A DNA stretch of 64,000 nucleotides from a virus. The translations under genes were made by a program, and so were the position numbers. Below the pieces are notes generated by a model that was given only the letters and a program-made list of their open reading frames with translations, was not told where the DNA came from and made no database searches. Every line of letters begins with the position of its first letter. The first letter of the stretch is position 1. This document shows, piece by piece, positions 8,486 to 14,094 of this stretch. Location: positions 62,001-126,000 of the IMG/VR virus record IMGVR_UViG_3300036715_002050; one strand, written 5' to 3'.

Positions 8486-8557
8486 GCCCCATTAGCTCAA
8501 CGGCAGAGCGACCGGCTTTTTCCCGGTAAGATCCATGTTCGATTCATGGGTGGGGCG
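8486..8557 (+). tRNA. tRNA with TTT anticodon (Lys?), U37
   Basis: Acceptor GCCCCAT/GTGGGGC, D arm AGCTC...GAGC, anticodon stem ACCGG/CCGGT with loop CTTTTTC, T arm CCATG-TTCGATT-CATGG, discriminator G. Position 37 is T instead of a purine, so decoding identity is uncertain; a mutated Glu(TTC) tRNA is possible. Confidence 0.75.
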
Positions 8558-8564
8558 ATGTTTT

Positions 8565-8637
8565 GGACGTGACGCCTAATGGTTTGGGCACGCAGCCGAT
8601 TACTGCGCACTAGGGAGTTCAATTCTCTCCACGTCTA
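8565..8637 (+). tRNA. tRNA-Ile(GAT), C33
   Basis: Acceptor GGACGTG/CACGTCT, anticodon stem CGCAG/CTGCG with loop CCGATTA, T arm with TTCAATT. Position 33 is C instead of the near-universal U. Confidence 0.78.
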
Positions 8638-8640
8638 CTT

Positions 8641-8708
8641 ATCCGGTGCTAGGAACGCGTCCTAGGTAAAGCGCAACGGTCGGAGCAGCACGCCGGGCAT
8701 TGTTGTAC
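8641..8708 (+). other. tRNA-like relic
   Basis: Between two tRNAs lies a segment with a D-arm-like stretch (GCGCAACGGTCGGAGCAGC, similar to the first tRNA of the array) but no T arm or acceptor pair. I see no gene; probably a decayed tRNA. Confidence 0.35.
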
Positions 8709-8791
8709 GGACGTCTCCGTCAATGGCAGACAAGCATCTTCGAACGGTGCTGGCGCGGTAACACGCGATGGTTCGATTCCATAGGCGTCCT
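8709..8791 (+). tRNA. tRNA-Ser(CGA)
   Basis: Acceptor GGACGTC/GGCGTCC, anticodon stem GCATC/GGTGC with loop TTCGAAC, class II variable arm (GCG...CGC), T loop TTCGATT. Confidence 0.78.
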
Positions 8792-8802
8792 TAGTTGTAT
8801 GC

Positions 8803-8891
8803 GGAATTGTGGGGGAGCGGTTTAACCCATTGTCTTGGAACGGCAAAGGCGGTCGCAAGACCGTCCGAGAGTTCGAATCTCTCCGATTCCT
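8803..8891 (+). tRNA. tRNA-Ser(GGA)
   Basis: Acceptor GGAATTG/CGATTCC, anticodon stem TTGTC/GGCAA with loop TTGGAAC, long variable arm (GGCGGTC-GCAA-GACCGTC), T arm GAGAG-TTCGAAT-CTCTC. Confidence 0.9.
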
Positions 8892-9046
8892 TTGTTAAGC
8901 TTTTTGTGTCGTACCGGACCTGTCCCGATAGCGGTTTAGTAATAATCACGCTAGGAGTACGACTTTAACCGTGATTTAGTGTAAAAGAGCACGTGACCAC
9001 CCTAAGGTCTTAGTCCCAGTGGAATGCTGGGAATCACACCCATTTT
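8892..9046 (+). ncRNA. Structured spacer in tRNA array
   Basis: No ORF of note. GTCGTAC near 8909 pairs with GTACGAC near 8956, and AATCACG near 8944 pairs with CGTGATT near 8970, giving overlapping, mutually exclusive helices. Could be a small structured RNA or decayed tRNAs. Confidence 0.35.
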
Positions 9047-9118
9047 GGACCAGTAGCCTAGCGGATAGGCCGAAGCCTTCTAAACTTCTCAACGCAGGTT
9101 CGAATCCTGCCTGGTTCG
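9047..9118 (+). tRNA. tRNA-Arg(TCT)
   Basis: Acceptor GGACCAG/CTGGTTC, anticodon loop CTTCTAA, T arm GCAGG-TTCGAAT-CCTGC, discriminator G. Confidence 0.88.
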
Positions 9119-10091
9119 TCGGCGCATTGGCGCGCAGCCACCTTACTCGGCTTACAATAGCGAGGTGCGTCTCGTTTAGCTGGATTTCCGGTGAGCTATC
9201 CTTTTGTTGTGTACACAACAAAGTCCATGAACTTTTTGTCCGACATGGTGGCACTTTTTTAGGATCACCCACCAGGGGAGGTGGGTGGGCAAGTCCGGCA
9301 CGCACTCCGAAGTCCTATTCGTTTTTGCAGATGGCTGGGAGTTCCATCAGAAGGCCCCAGCGGCGACGGCGGCTCGTTGTCGGCCAGGTAGTGACAACCA
9401 TCTGTGATTTTTAGGTTGGGGGAGTTTGGGCACCCCTGTAAAGCTGATGTCAAAATTCAGAACCTATTTCGTTTTGAGGCTACGGTGTATAAGGACACGC
9501 TGGCCTTGTCTTCGGGCAATTGGCCGTGAGTGCGGGAGACAAAAAGCCTGCGCCTCAAAGTATTATCAGGGAAGTTGCCTTAAACAAGCATCTTTTAAAG
9601 AGTGGGCAATAGTTTGCGACATATACCGGGGCACCGTACTAAAGTCGCAAGGCTTATCATGCAAAGGTAGAGAACGACAGGCACATCGATTAACCCTGCA
9701 AAACTGTTCCGCAGTCTACCGACCCTTTGGCTTAAACAGCACACCTTTTGATACTAACTTTTATGGCGAGGCGCTTCCTAACGGGAGAGGACAGGCACAT
9801 ATCCTGTTCGTGTGTTAAAACCACAGCCGAGCACATTTTGCTTCATCCCGGTATGAACGGGGACTAGTCAGGAGGCTGAATAGCTAGTCGTTGGTGCGTC
9901 GGATATGCGTTCAGCGGCTAACCGATTGCGTCCTTTGAGGACGTGCCGACAACAAGGTGCTACGGTTTCGAACCCGCCAATCCTTGGAGCAATGTTTTCG
10001 AGCCACCTTTCGGCCATTGCGGCTAAAAAGGGATAAAGGATAAGACCTGAGACTTGATCACCTCGGGATAACACCATCTGCTCGATATTTT
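9119..10091 (+). ncRNA. About 1 kb non-coding, structured region inside the tRNA array
   Basis: No reading frame here has a ribosome site or protein-like composition; a 130-codon frame (9426-9818) is Cys/Arg-rich and looks spurious. Instead there are RNA-like hairpins: a 20-bp perfect palindrome at 9203-9222 (TTTGTTGTGT centre), CACCCACC/GGTGGGTG at 9265-9286, GACTAG/CTAGTC near 9864-9891 and CGTCC-TTTG-AGGACG near 9928. A T-arm-like CGGTTTCGAACCCG lies near 9963. The stretch ends immediately before tRNA-Met. Likely one or more structured RNAs; class not recognised. Confidence 0.45.
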
Positions 10092-10160
10092 AGCGGGGAG
10101 GCAAGGCGCCGCACCAGTCTCATAAGCTGGTTTTTGTTGGTTCGATTCCAACCCCCGCGA
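10092..10160 (+). tRNA. tRNA-Met(CAT), short D arm
   Basis: Acceptor AGCGGGG/CCCCGCG with an unpaired first position (A-G), anticodon stem CCAGT/GCTGG with loop CTCATAA, T arm GTTGG-TTCGATT-CCAAC. The unpaired 1-72 position recalls initiator tRNA, and the D arm is shortened. Confidence 0.75.
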
Positions 10161-10178
10161 CTCGTTGTACGCAATAGT

Positions 10179-10251
10179 GGTCCTATGGTGAAACTGGAAA
10201 TCACCCTCGTCTACGAAATGAGCATTGTAGGTTCGAATCCTACTAGGATCG
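10179..10251 (+). tRNA. tRNA-Arg(ACG)
   Basis: Acceptor GGTCCTA/TAGGATC, anticodon stem CTCGT/ATGAG with loop CTACGAA, T arm GTAGG-TTCGAAT-CCTAC. A34 would need host TadA deamination to inosine. Confidence 0.87.
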
Positions 10252-10254
10252 TTT

Positions 10255-10327
10255 GTCCCCGTCGTCTATCGGGTTAGGACTCCAAACTCTCAATTTGGGG
10301 AAGCGAGTTCGAGCCTCGCCGGGGACG
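10255..10327 (+). tRNA. tRNA-Glu(CTC)
   Basis: Acceptor GTCCCCG/CGGGGAC, anticodon stem CCAAA/TTTGG with loop CTCTCAA, T arm GCGAG-TTCGAGC-CTCGC, discriminator G. Confidence 0.9.
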
Positions 10328-10337
10328 TGTTGTGCAA

Positions 10338-10409
10338 GGCCCTGTCGGATATTGGTTAATCCCCTAGTCCTTCAAATTAGAGAAGAGAGTTCAATTCTCT
10401 CCAGGGTCG
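10338..10409 (+). tRNA. tRNA-Glu(TTC), C33
   Basis: Acceptor GGCCCTG/CAGGGTC, anticodon stem CTAGT/ATTAG with loop CCTTCAA, T arm GAGAG-TTCAATT-CTCTC, discriminator G. Position 33 is C. Confidence 0.8.
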
Positions 10410-10427
10410 TTTGTTGTACCGCTTTTT

Positions 10428-10513
10428 GGAGCTTGGCCAGTGTGGCAATTGGAACGGTTTGCTAAACCGTCGTGGACTATGTCCATGGAAGTGTTCGACT
10501 CACTTAGGCTCCG
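10428..10513 (+). tRNA. tRNA-Ser(GCT)
   Basis: Acceptor GGAGCTT/AGGCTCC, anticodon stem ACGGT/ACCGT with loop TTGCTAA, long variable arm, T loop TTCGACT, discriminator G. Confidence 0.9.
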
Positions 10514-10529
10514 TGGCAGAATGCAACAG

Positions 10530-10558
10530 TTGACACCGTAACCGGTTTCGGGTACGAT
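10530..10558 (+). promoter_or_regulatory. Sigma70-like promoter, possibly giving a leaderless mRNA
   Basis: TTGACA (10530-10535), 17-nt spacer, TACGAT (10553-10558). The expected start point coincides with the ATG at 10566, so the transcript may begin at its start codon. Confidence 0.7.
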
Positions 10559-10565
10559 GCTGTTC

Positions 10566-10844
10566 ATGGACGCGCCCGACACGATGTTGGCTTCTGTTGT
10601 AAAAGAAACTTACTACCGATGCGATGTCTGCCACGAAACTTGGTTCCAGCCCTTGACATGCGGTCACAACGGTGATAGAGTCGAATACATAGTGAAAAAC
10701 GGTTGGATTGAAACCAATCGATATGACATTGGAGGTTGGTTTGTTCAAGGCTTTCGGTTGAACCCGGTGACGGGTGGACAATATGTGTTGTTATGGAACG
10801 CAAATGAAAATCCACATACAGTGTACACGCAGTCGAAAAAGTAA
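10566..10844 (+). CDS. Small CxxC protein in tRNA array, unknown, 92 aa
   Basis: Start chosen at 10566 because the ATG at 10557 overlaps the -10 box; another ATG lies at 10584. One CDVC pair near residue 21 and a CGH motif further on suggest metal binding. The gene has its own promoter and its own terminator-like hairpin, so it is an independent unit inserted between tRNA-Ser and tRNA-Gln. No family recognised. Confidence 0.65.
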   Translation: MDAPDTMLASVVKETYYRCDVCHETWFQPLTCGHNGDRVEYIVKNGWIETNRYDIGGWFVQGFRLNPVTGGQYVLLWNANENPHTVYTQSKK

Positions 10845-10859
10845 TCTGTAGTACAATAC

Positions 10860-10901
10860 ACCCGGAACGCTTATCGTAGCAGCGCCTCATCCGGGTATTT
10901 T
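10860..10901 (+). terminator. Terminator-like hairpin
   Basis: ACCCGGA (10860-10866) pairs with TCCGGGT (10890-10896), followed by ATTTTT. It closes the small gene's unit just before tRNA-Gln. Confidence 0.6.
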
Positions 10902-10972
10902 TGAGGTTTCGTCCAAAGGCAGGACATATGACTTTGAATCATAGAATGAAGGTTCGATCCCTTCAACCTCAT
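10902..10972 (+). tRNA. tRNA-Gln(TTG)
   Basis: Acceptor TGAGGTT/AACCTCA, D arm GTCC-AAAGGCA-GGAC, anticodon stem TATGA/TCATA with loop CTTTGAA, T arm GAAGG-TTCGATC-CCTTC. Confidence 0.9.
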
Positions 10973-10988
10973 TTTACAGGAGCACATT

Positions 10989-11258
10989 ATGGCACAAAGC
11001 GTAGAAGTGACCGCACAGATGGTAAAAGATTTACGTGAAACGACAGGCGCCGGTATGGGTGACTGCAAGCGGGCTTTGATGGAAACCCGTGGTGACGAAG
11101 CCGAAGCTTACTTACGCGTGACCGGTTTGGCGATGGCTCGTTCGGGACATTTTTACGATGATTGTGGTAGTTGCGGTAAGAAGAATACTTATGGTACTAT
11201 ACACACGTACGAATTTTGGTGCGTAGGTTGTAATGCGATGGCGGATGTAGATTTTTAA
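10989..11258 (+). CDS. EF-Ts N-terminal (UBA) domain fused to a zinc-ribbon-like tail, 89 aa
   Basis: Residues 7-45 match the N-terminal UBA domain of elongation factor Ts: [20 protein letters not shown] corresponds to the family pattern of ITAslVKeLReRTGAGMmDC, continuing with the [14 protein letters not shown] (KkAL.ea.GD...A) helix. In full EF-Ts this domain contacts EF-Tu near its nucleotide-binding domain. The core and coiled-coil exchange domains are absent. Instead CGSCG and CVGC pairs form a putative zinc ribbon. ACAGGAGCACATT precedes the ATG. It lies between two tRNA-Gln genes. Homology is clear by eye; any effect on EF-Tu or on tRNA delivery is inference. Confidence 0.85.
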   Translation: MAQSVEVTAQMVKDLRETTGAGMGDCKRALMETRGDEAEAYLRVTGLAMARSGHFYDDCGSCGKKNTYGTIHTYEFWCVGCNAMADVDF

Positions 11259-11262
11259 CCAT

Positions 11263-11333
11263 AGCGAATTGGTGTAACGGCAACACATTTGATTCTGACT
11301 CAAAAATTGAAGGTTCAAATCCTTCATTCGCTA
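11263..11333 (+). tRNA. tRNA-Gln(CTG)
   Basis: Acceptor AGCGAAT/ATTCGCT, anticodon stem TTTGA/TCAAA with loop TTCTGAC, T arm GAAGG-TTCAAAT-CCTTC. Confidence 0.88.
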
Positions 11334-11347
11334 TTTAAGGTGCCATC

Positions 11348-11506
11348 ATGGAAAAGTTTGTTGTGACTGACGAAGCAGCTTGGGTGCTGCGGAAAAAGAC
11401 GGGCTACGGATTGTCGATGTGCAAGCGGGCTTTGATGGAAACCCGTGGTGACGAAGCCGCAGCAGTAGAATACATTGAATCATATGTACGTCGTAATTGT
11501 GTGTGA
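11348..11506 (+). CDS. Second EF-Ts UBA-like mini-protein, 52 aa
   Basis: Starts MEKFVVTDEAAWVLRKKTGY and continues with [17 protein letters not shown], i.e. an EF-Ts UBA domain with little else. About 40 nt encoding [13 protein letters not shown] are identical to the 89-aa gene upstream, indicating recent duplication or conversion. AAGG lies before the ATG (TTAAGGTGCCATC). It sits between tRNA-Gln and tRNA-Trp. It lacks the zinc-ribbon tail of its neighbour. Confidence 0.75.
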   Translation: MEKFVVTDEAAWVLRKKTGYGLSMCKRALMETRGDEAAAVEYIESYVRRNCV

Positions 11507-11509
11507 TGT

Positions 11510-11581
11510 AGGGGGTTGGTGAAAGTGGTATCACGTTCAACTCCAAATCGAAAATTGAGGGTTCAAGTCCTTCACACCCTG
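11510..11581 (+). tRNA. tRNA-Trp(CCA)
   Basis: Acceptor AGGGGGT/ACACCCT (one mismatch), anticodon loop CTCCAAA (one stem mismatch), T arm GAGGG-TTCAAGT-CCTTC, discriminator G. Confidence 0.82.
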
Positions 11582-11595
11582 TTGTCGTAAGTAGC

Positions 11596-11679
11596 GGTTG
11601 GTATGCTCTAATGGACTGAGCACTGGTCTGTAAAACCGGCGGCCTTCGGGTCAAGAAGGTTCGATCCCTTCACCAACCA
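11596..11679 (+). tRNA. tRNA-Tyr(GTA)
   Basis: Acceptor GGTTGGT/ACCAACC, anticodon stem CTGGT/ACCGG with loop CTGTAAA, class II variable arm, T arm GAAGG-TTCGATC-CCTTC. Confidence 0.92.
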
Positions 11680-11712
11680 TATGCCGATTAAGTGTCAAAG
11701 GCCGCACGAAAT

Positions 11713-11787
11713 GCCACCGTAGCTAAATTGGCGAAAGCGCTTGTTTCGTAAACAAGAGATGTGGAGGTTCAAGTCCTCTCGGTGGCT
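11713..11787 (+). tRNA. tRNA-Thr(CGT)
   Basis: Acceptor GCCACCG/CGGTGGC, anticodon stem CTTGT/ACAAG with loop TTCGTAA, T loop TTCAAGT. Confidence 0.9.
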
Positions 11788-11795
11788 TGTGTGGT

Positions 11796-11868
11796 GCCCT
11801 CATAGCTCAATTGGTAGAGCATGTTAATGGTATTGACGAGGTTACAGGTTCAAATCCTGTTGAGGGCT
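11796..11868 (+). tRNA. tRNA-Thr(GGT)
   Basis: Acceptor GCCCTCA/TGAGGGC, D arm AGCTC...GAGC, anticodon stem TGTTA/TGACG with loop ATGGTAT, T arm ACAGG-TTCAAAT-CCTGT. Confidence 0.85.
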
Positions 11869-11889
11869 TTGTGGTAAGATGTAAACAAC

Positions 11890-11961
11890 GGGCGATTGGT
11901 GAAATTGGGATCACAAGACCCCTGCAAGGTTTAATTTTCGGTTCAACTCCGAAATCGTCCA
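11890..11961 (+). tRNA. tRNA-Ala(TGC), C33
   Basis: Acceptor GGGCGAT/ATCGTCC carries the G3-U70 wobble that identifies tRNA-Ala. Anticodon stem AGACC/GGTTT with loop CCTGCAA (C33), T arm TTCGG-TTCAACT-CCGAA, discriminator A. Confidence 0.85.
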
Positions 11962-11977
11962 TAGTAGTAATATTTAC

Positions 11978-12058
11978 GGGTCGTTAGCTCAGTGTTCTGT
12001 TTAGAGCGCGTGGCTGTGCAAGGTCACGAGGTCGGTGGTTAAATTCCATCACGACCCT
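11978..12058 (+). tRNA. tRNA of uncertain identity (GCA or GTG anticodon), expanded loops
   Basis: Acceptor GGGTCGT/ACGACCC and T arm GGTGG-TTAAATT-CCATC are sound. The anticodon stem GTGGC/GTCAC encloses an 8-nt loop TGTGCAAG (T33-GCA would be Cys; GTG would be His). The D loop is enlarged. Confidence 0.7.
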
Positions 12059-12085
12059 CCATTTTTCTTACGCAAGATAACTTAC

Positions 12086-12238
12086 ATGACTGACCAACAA
12101 CTACAAGAAGTATTGTCCCAAAAGTCTTCCGATAGACAAAGCAATATCCCGATACAAGAAATATGGGATGCTTTCTTAATTCTACAAGAATTGGTTGAAC
12201 TTAAACAACGTTGTGTACCGGAGAACGACATGCTCTAG
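12086..12238 (+). CDS. Small protein, unknown, 50 aa
   Basis: Frame starting MTDQQLQEVLSQ with a helical, Leu-rich second half (EIWDAFLILQELVELKQRC). The ribosome site is weak (GCAAGATAACTTAC). It lies between a tRNA and the HD-domain gene and ends in TAG. No family recognised. Confidence 0.5.
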   Translation: MTDQQLQEVLSQKSSDRQSNIPIQEIWDAFLILQELVELKQRCVPENDML

Positions 12239-12271
12239 CTGTCTTTTGATCAAGACGGACTGCAAGGTCCG
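12239..12271 (+). promoter_or_regulatory. Two hairpins abutting a start codon
   Basis: GTCTT-TTGATC-AAGAC and CGGAC-TGCAAG-GTCCG lie back to back and end at the ATG of the HD-domain gene, covering its AAGG site. They resemble decayed tRNA arms and could control translation. Confidence 0.35.
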
Positions 12272-12814
12272 ATGGTGACGGGTTACCAAACCCCTACCCA
12301 AAACGTTTTGCAACATGGGCTTAGCGTCCACGAATGGTACGTCGACTTTATGTCGTCTAACAGAACCCGACAATGGCGGTTCCCGGAGTGGGCCTCTTCC
12401 CCAATTCTTTTACAGCGGTTAGCACCGTGGTGGATTATGCAATACTACATGGTGTACCATGATTGCGGTAAGCCATTGTGTCGTACGGTGGATGCAGACG
12501 GCAAGCAGCACTTCGTGAACCACGCGGCCATAAGCAAGCAACAATGGCTAGCCCACGCCGATGATTCTCCTGCCGCCTTAGAAATCGGGGAACTCATCGG
12601 AATGGACATGGACTGCCATACCATCAAGCCGGGTGACGCTATAGCTATTGCTCGATTCGCTGCACGCCCCCAAGCTGCTTCGTTGTTGGTGGCGGCGCTA
12701 TGCGAGCTACATTCCAACGCGGAACTGTTTGGCGGCACCCACACCGATTCGTTCAAAATAAAATTCAAGCGGCTTGACTCCATCGGCAAGAAGGTGTTAC
12801 AGTCTTGGTTGTAA
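12272..12814 (+). CDS. HD-superfamily-like phosphohydrolase, 180 aa
   Basis: The stretch MVYHDCGKP (H63-D64) matches the HD motif of metal-dependent phosphohydrolases, with a plausible preceding metal His at H15 (NVLQHG) and further His residues downstream (NHAAIS; GMDMDCHTI). Substrate cannot be told. It is embedded in the tRNA array, so a role in nucleotide or RNA-end processing is conceivable. ATG start with AAGG partly inside a hairpin. Confidence 0.65.
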   Translation: MVTGYQTPTQNVLQHGLSVHEWYVDFMSSNRTRQWRFPEWASSPILLQRLAPWWIMQYYMVYHDCGKPLCRTVDADGKQHFVNHAAISKQQWLAHADDSPAALEIGELIGMDMDCHTIKPGDAIAIARFAARPQAASLLVAALCELHSNAELFGGTHTDSFKIKFKRLDSIGKKVLQSWL

Positions 12815-12825
12815 AGCGATACCAA

Positions 12826-12896
12826 GCCGGTGTAGCTCAATGGCTGAGCAAGGATCTCTAAAATCCCGGATGTGGGTTCGATCCCCACCAGCGGCG
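12826..12896 (+). tRNA. tRNA with CTA anticodon (amber suppressor)
   Basis: Acceptor GCCGGTG/CAGCGGC (one mismatch), D arm AGCTC-AATGGCT-GAGC, anticodon stem (A)GGAT/ATCC(C) with 7-nt loop CTCTAAA, T arm GTGGG-TTCGATC-CCCAC, discriminator G. T33 is followed by CTA, which would read UAG. The GGAT/ATCC core fixes the loop position. The amino acid it carries cannot be deduced by eye. Confidence 0.75.
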
Positions 12897-12909
12897 TTCA
12901 GGAGCTATA

Positions 12910-13149
12910 ATGGAATTGCACTTCTTAGAAATCGGTACGGGTTTGTTGTGTGGCGAAACTTTTCAACAGGTTGTAGTGCCCGGTCAACGCATTGCGATCA
13001 ATTATTCACAATCTGTAGAAGGCTTCTTAACGGCTTTATTCTACGACCGCAAAGACCGCTGCTGTGCAATGTGTCGTGGAATCTTTTTACAAAAGCACCC
13101 GCTGCCGGAATCAACACACTTTAATGCTTTAACTACCAAGGTAGACTAA
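12910..13149 (+). CDS. Small Cys-containing protein, unknown, 79 aa
   Basis: Preceded by TCAGGAGCTATA, a good ribosome site, immediately after the CTA tRNA. Contains CCAMC near residue 51. No family recognised. Confidence 0.75.
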   Translation: MELHFLEIGTGLLCGETFQQVVVPGQRIAINYSQSVEGFLTALFYDRKDRCCAMCRGIFLQKHPLPESTHFNALTTKVD

Positions 13150-13150
13150 C

Positions 13151-13294
13151 ATGCTTTGTACTATTCACCCACATCGCAGCGAAACATCTTCGGAACGATG
13201 CTACCGCCAACGTTTTAACCGTAAGCTGCGTCGATTAAACAAGTTGGAACCATCCACAGGCTATCCGGTAGATCAACGTATAGCTATGGTGTGA
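13151..13294 (+). CDS. Small basic ORF, possibly truncated, 47 aa
   Basis: Begins one base after the previous stop and encodes an Arg-rich peptide (RCYRQRFNRKLRRLNK). After its TGA the same frame stays open for another 30 codons (VITLSGIEVLVF...), so it may be the front part of an 80-codon gene broken by a stop. Low confidence as a functional gene. Confidence 0.4.
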   Translation: MLCTIHPHRSETSSERCYRQRFNRKLRRLNKLEPSTGYPVDQRIAMV

Positions 13295-13470
13295 CACGTC
13301 GTTCCTCGGGTGATTACTTTGTCGGGTATAGAAGTGTTGGTCTTTGCCGAAAACACCATCAACCCTACTCGTAGCGTTTATAAATAAATCTTTTGGCAAG
13401 AAGATCGTCAGTCGCTCCCTGCGATCAATGGATTGTTTCACCAAGCGTGCCTGCCAAAAGATGCTTCACG

Positions 13471-13541
13471 GTGCCGTTAGTGTAGCGGTAACACACTTGA
13501 TTGTGAATCAGGTATTATGGGTTCAACCCCCATACGGCACC
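13471..13541 (+). tRNA. tRNA-His(GTG)
   Basis: Acceptor GTGCCGT/ACGGCAC with discriminator C (typical of His), anticodon stem CTTGA/TCAGG with loop TTGTGAA, T arm ATGGG-TTCAACC-CCCAT. Confidence 0.88.
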
Positions 13542-13553
13542 CTTATGTAGTCC

Positions 13554-13588
13554 CCCGGCTTTTTAAACAACCTTATCCGCCGGGTTTT
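13554..13588 (+). terminator. Terminator-like hairpin
   Basis: CCCGGC (13554-13559) pairs with GCCGGG (13579-13584), followed by TTTT, just before tRNA-Asp. Confidence 0.5.
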
Positions 13589-13660
13589 GCTCTAGTACGC
13601 TTCTGGTGAGGCGGTCTTGCTGTCTACAAGATGAGATCGGTTCGATTCCGTTCTAGAGCG
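13589..13660 (+). tRNA. tRNA-Asp(GTC)
   Basis: Acceptor GCTCTAG/CTAGAGC, anticodon stem TCTTG/CAAGA with loop CTGTCTA, T loop TTCGATT, discriminator G. Confidence 0.87.
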
Positions 13661-13661
13661 T

Positions 13662-13805
13662 TCGCGTGTGGTGTAAAAAGTGGACGCACAAGAAAGTAGC
13701 CCAAAGCATTCCGGACAATACTTTTGGTGTACTCTTGTGTCGAAATGAGAAAGCACACTAGCTTGCGGAGCTAGAGGATGTAGGTTCGAATCCTGCCACG
13801 CGGAT
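13662..13805 (+). tRNA. Interrupted tRNA-Arg(GCG)
   Basis: The 3' part is canonical: anticodon stem CTAGC/GCTAG with loop TTGCGGA, T arm GTAGG-TTCGAAT-CCTGC, acceptor CACGCGG. The matching 5' acceptor TCGCGTG lies at 13662, leaving about 70 extra nt between acceptor and D arm. The insertion contains a second D-arm-like copy. Either an inserted segment, a partial duplication, or a 5'-truncated tRNA with a chance match. Confidence 0.5.
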
Positions 13806-13849
13806 TTATTTAAAGGTTAACCAGCCATTATCGTGATGGTGCGGTTAAT

Positions 13850-13915
13850 AGGAAGTAGCTCAAAGCGGGGATTGCCAACAATCCCGTTGTGGTATACGAT
13901 AACCCACACTTCCTA
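13850..13915 (+). tRNA. tRNA-like element without a TTC T loop
   Basis: Perfect 7-bp acceptor AGGAAGT/ACTTCCT, a short D arm (AGCTCAAAGC), a strong central hairpin (GGGATTG/CAATCCC) and a third arm GTGG...CCCAC whose loop is TATACGATAA rather than TTCRANY. Cloverleaf-like but lacking tRNA consensus bases; decayed tRNA or tRNA mimic. Confidence 0.4.
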
Positions 13916-14013
13916 GTGCTTATTGTTGGGCTTAATCTTGGAAAAAAAAAACCGCTTGGCAAGGGTCCGCCGTCATCCAAGACCGTGGAGTTGCCCAATT
14001 TACGGCTAAGCAC
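13916..14013 (+). ncRNA. tRNA-sized structured element
   Basis: GTGCTTA (13916-13922) pairs with TAAGCAC (14007-14013), and TTGGG with CCCAA just inside. An A10 run lies in the middle. No T arm, no ORF. Possibly a small structured RNA. Confidence 0.35.
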
Positions 14014-14017
14014 GCAT

Positions 14018-14088
14018 GAGTCGTTGGCCGAATGGTTAGGCACAGGATTGCAACCCCTGCTAAGTCAGTTCGATTCTGACACGACTCT
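14018..14088 (+). tRNA. tRNA-Cys(GCA)
   Basis: Acceptor GAGTCGT/ACGACTC, anticodon loop TTGCAAC, T arm GTCAG-TTCGATT-CTGAC, discriminator T as in other Cys tRNAs. Confidence 0.87.
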
Positions 14089-14094
14089 TTTGTG

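Noticed and set aside
9426-9818. 130-codon frame inside the non-coding part of the tRNA array
   Set aside because: No ribosome site and Cys/Arg-rich, unstructured composition; region has RNA-like hairpins instead.
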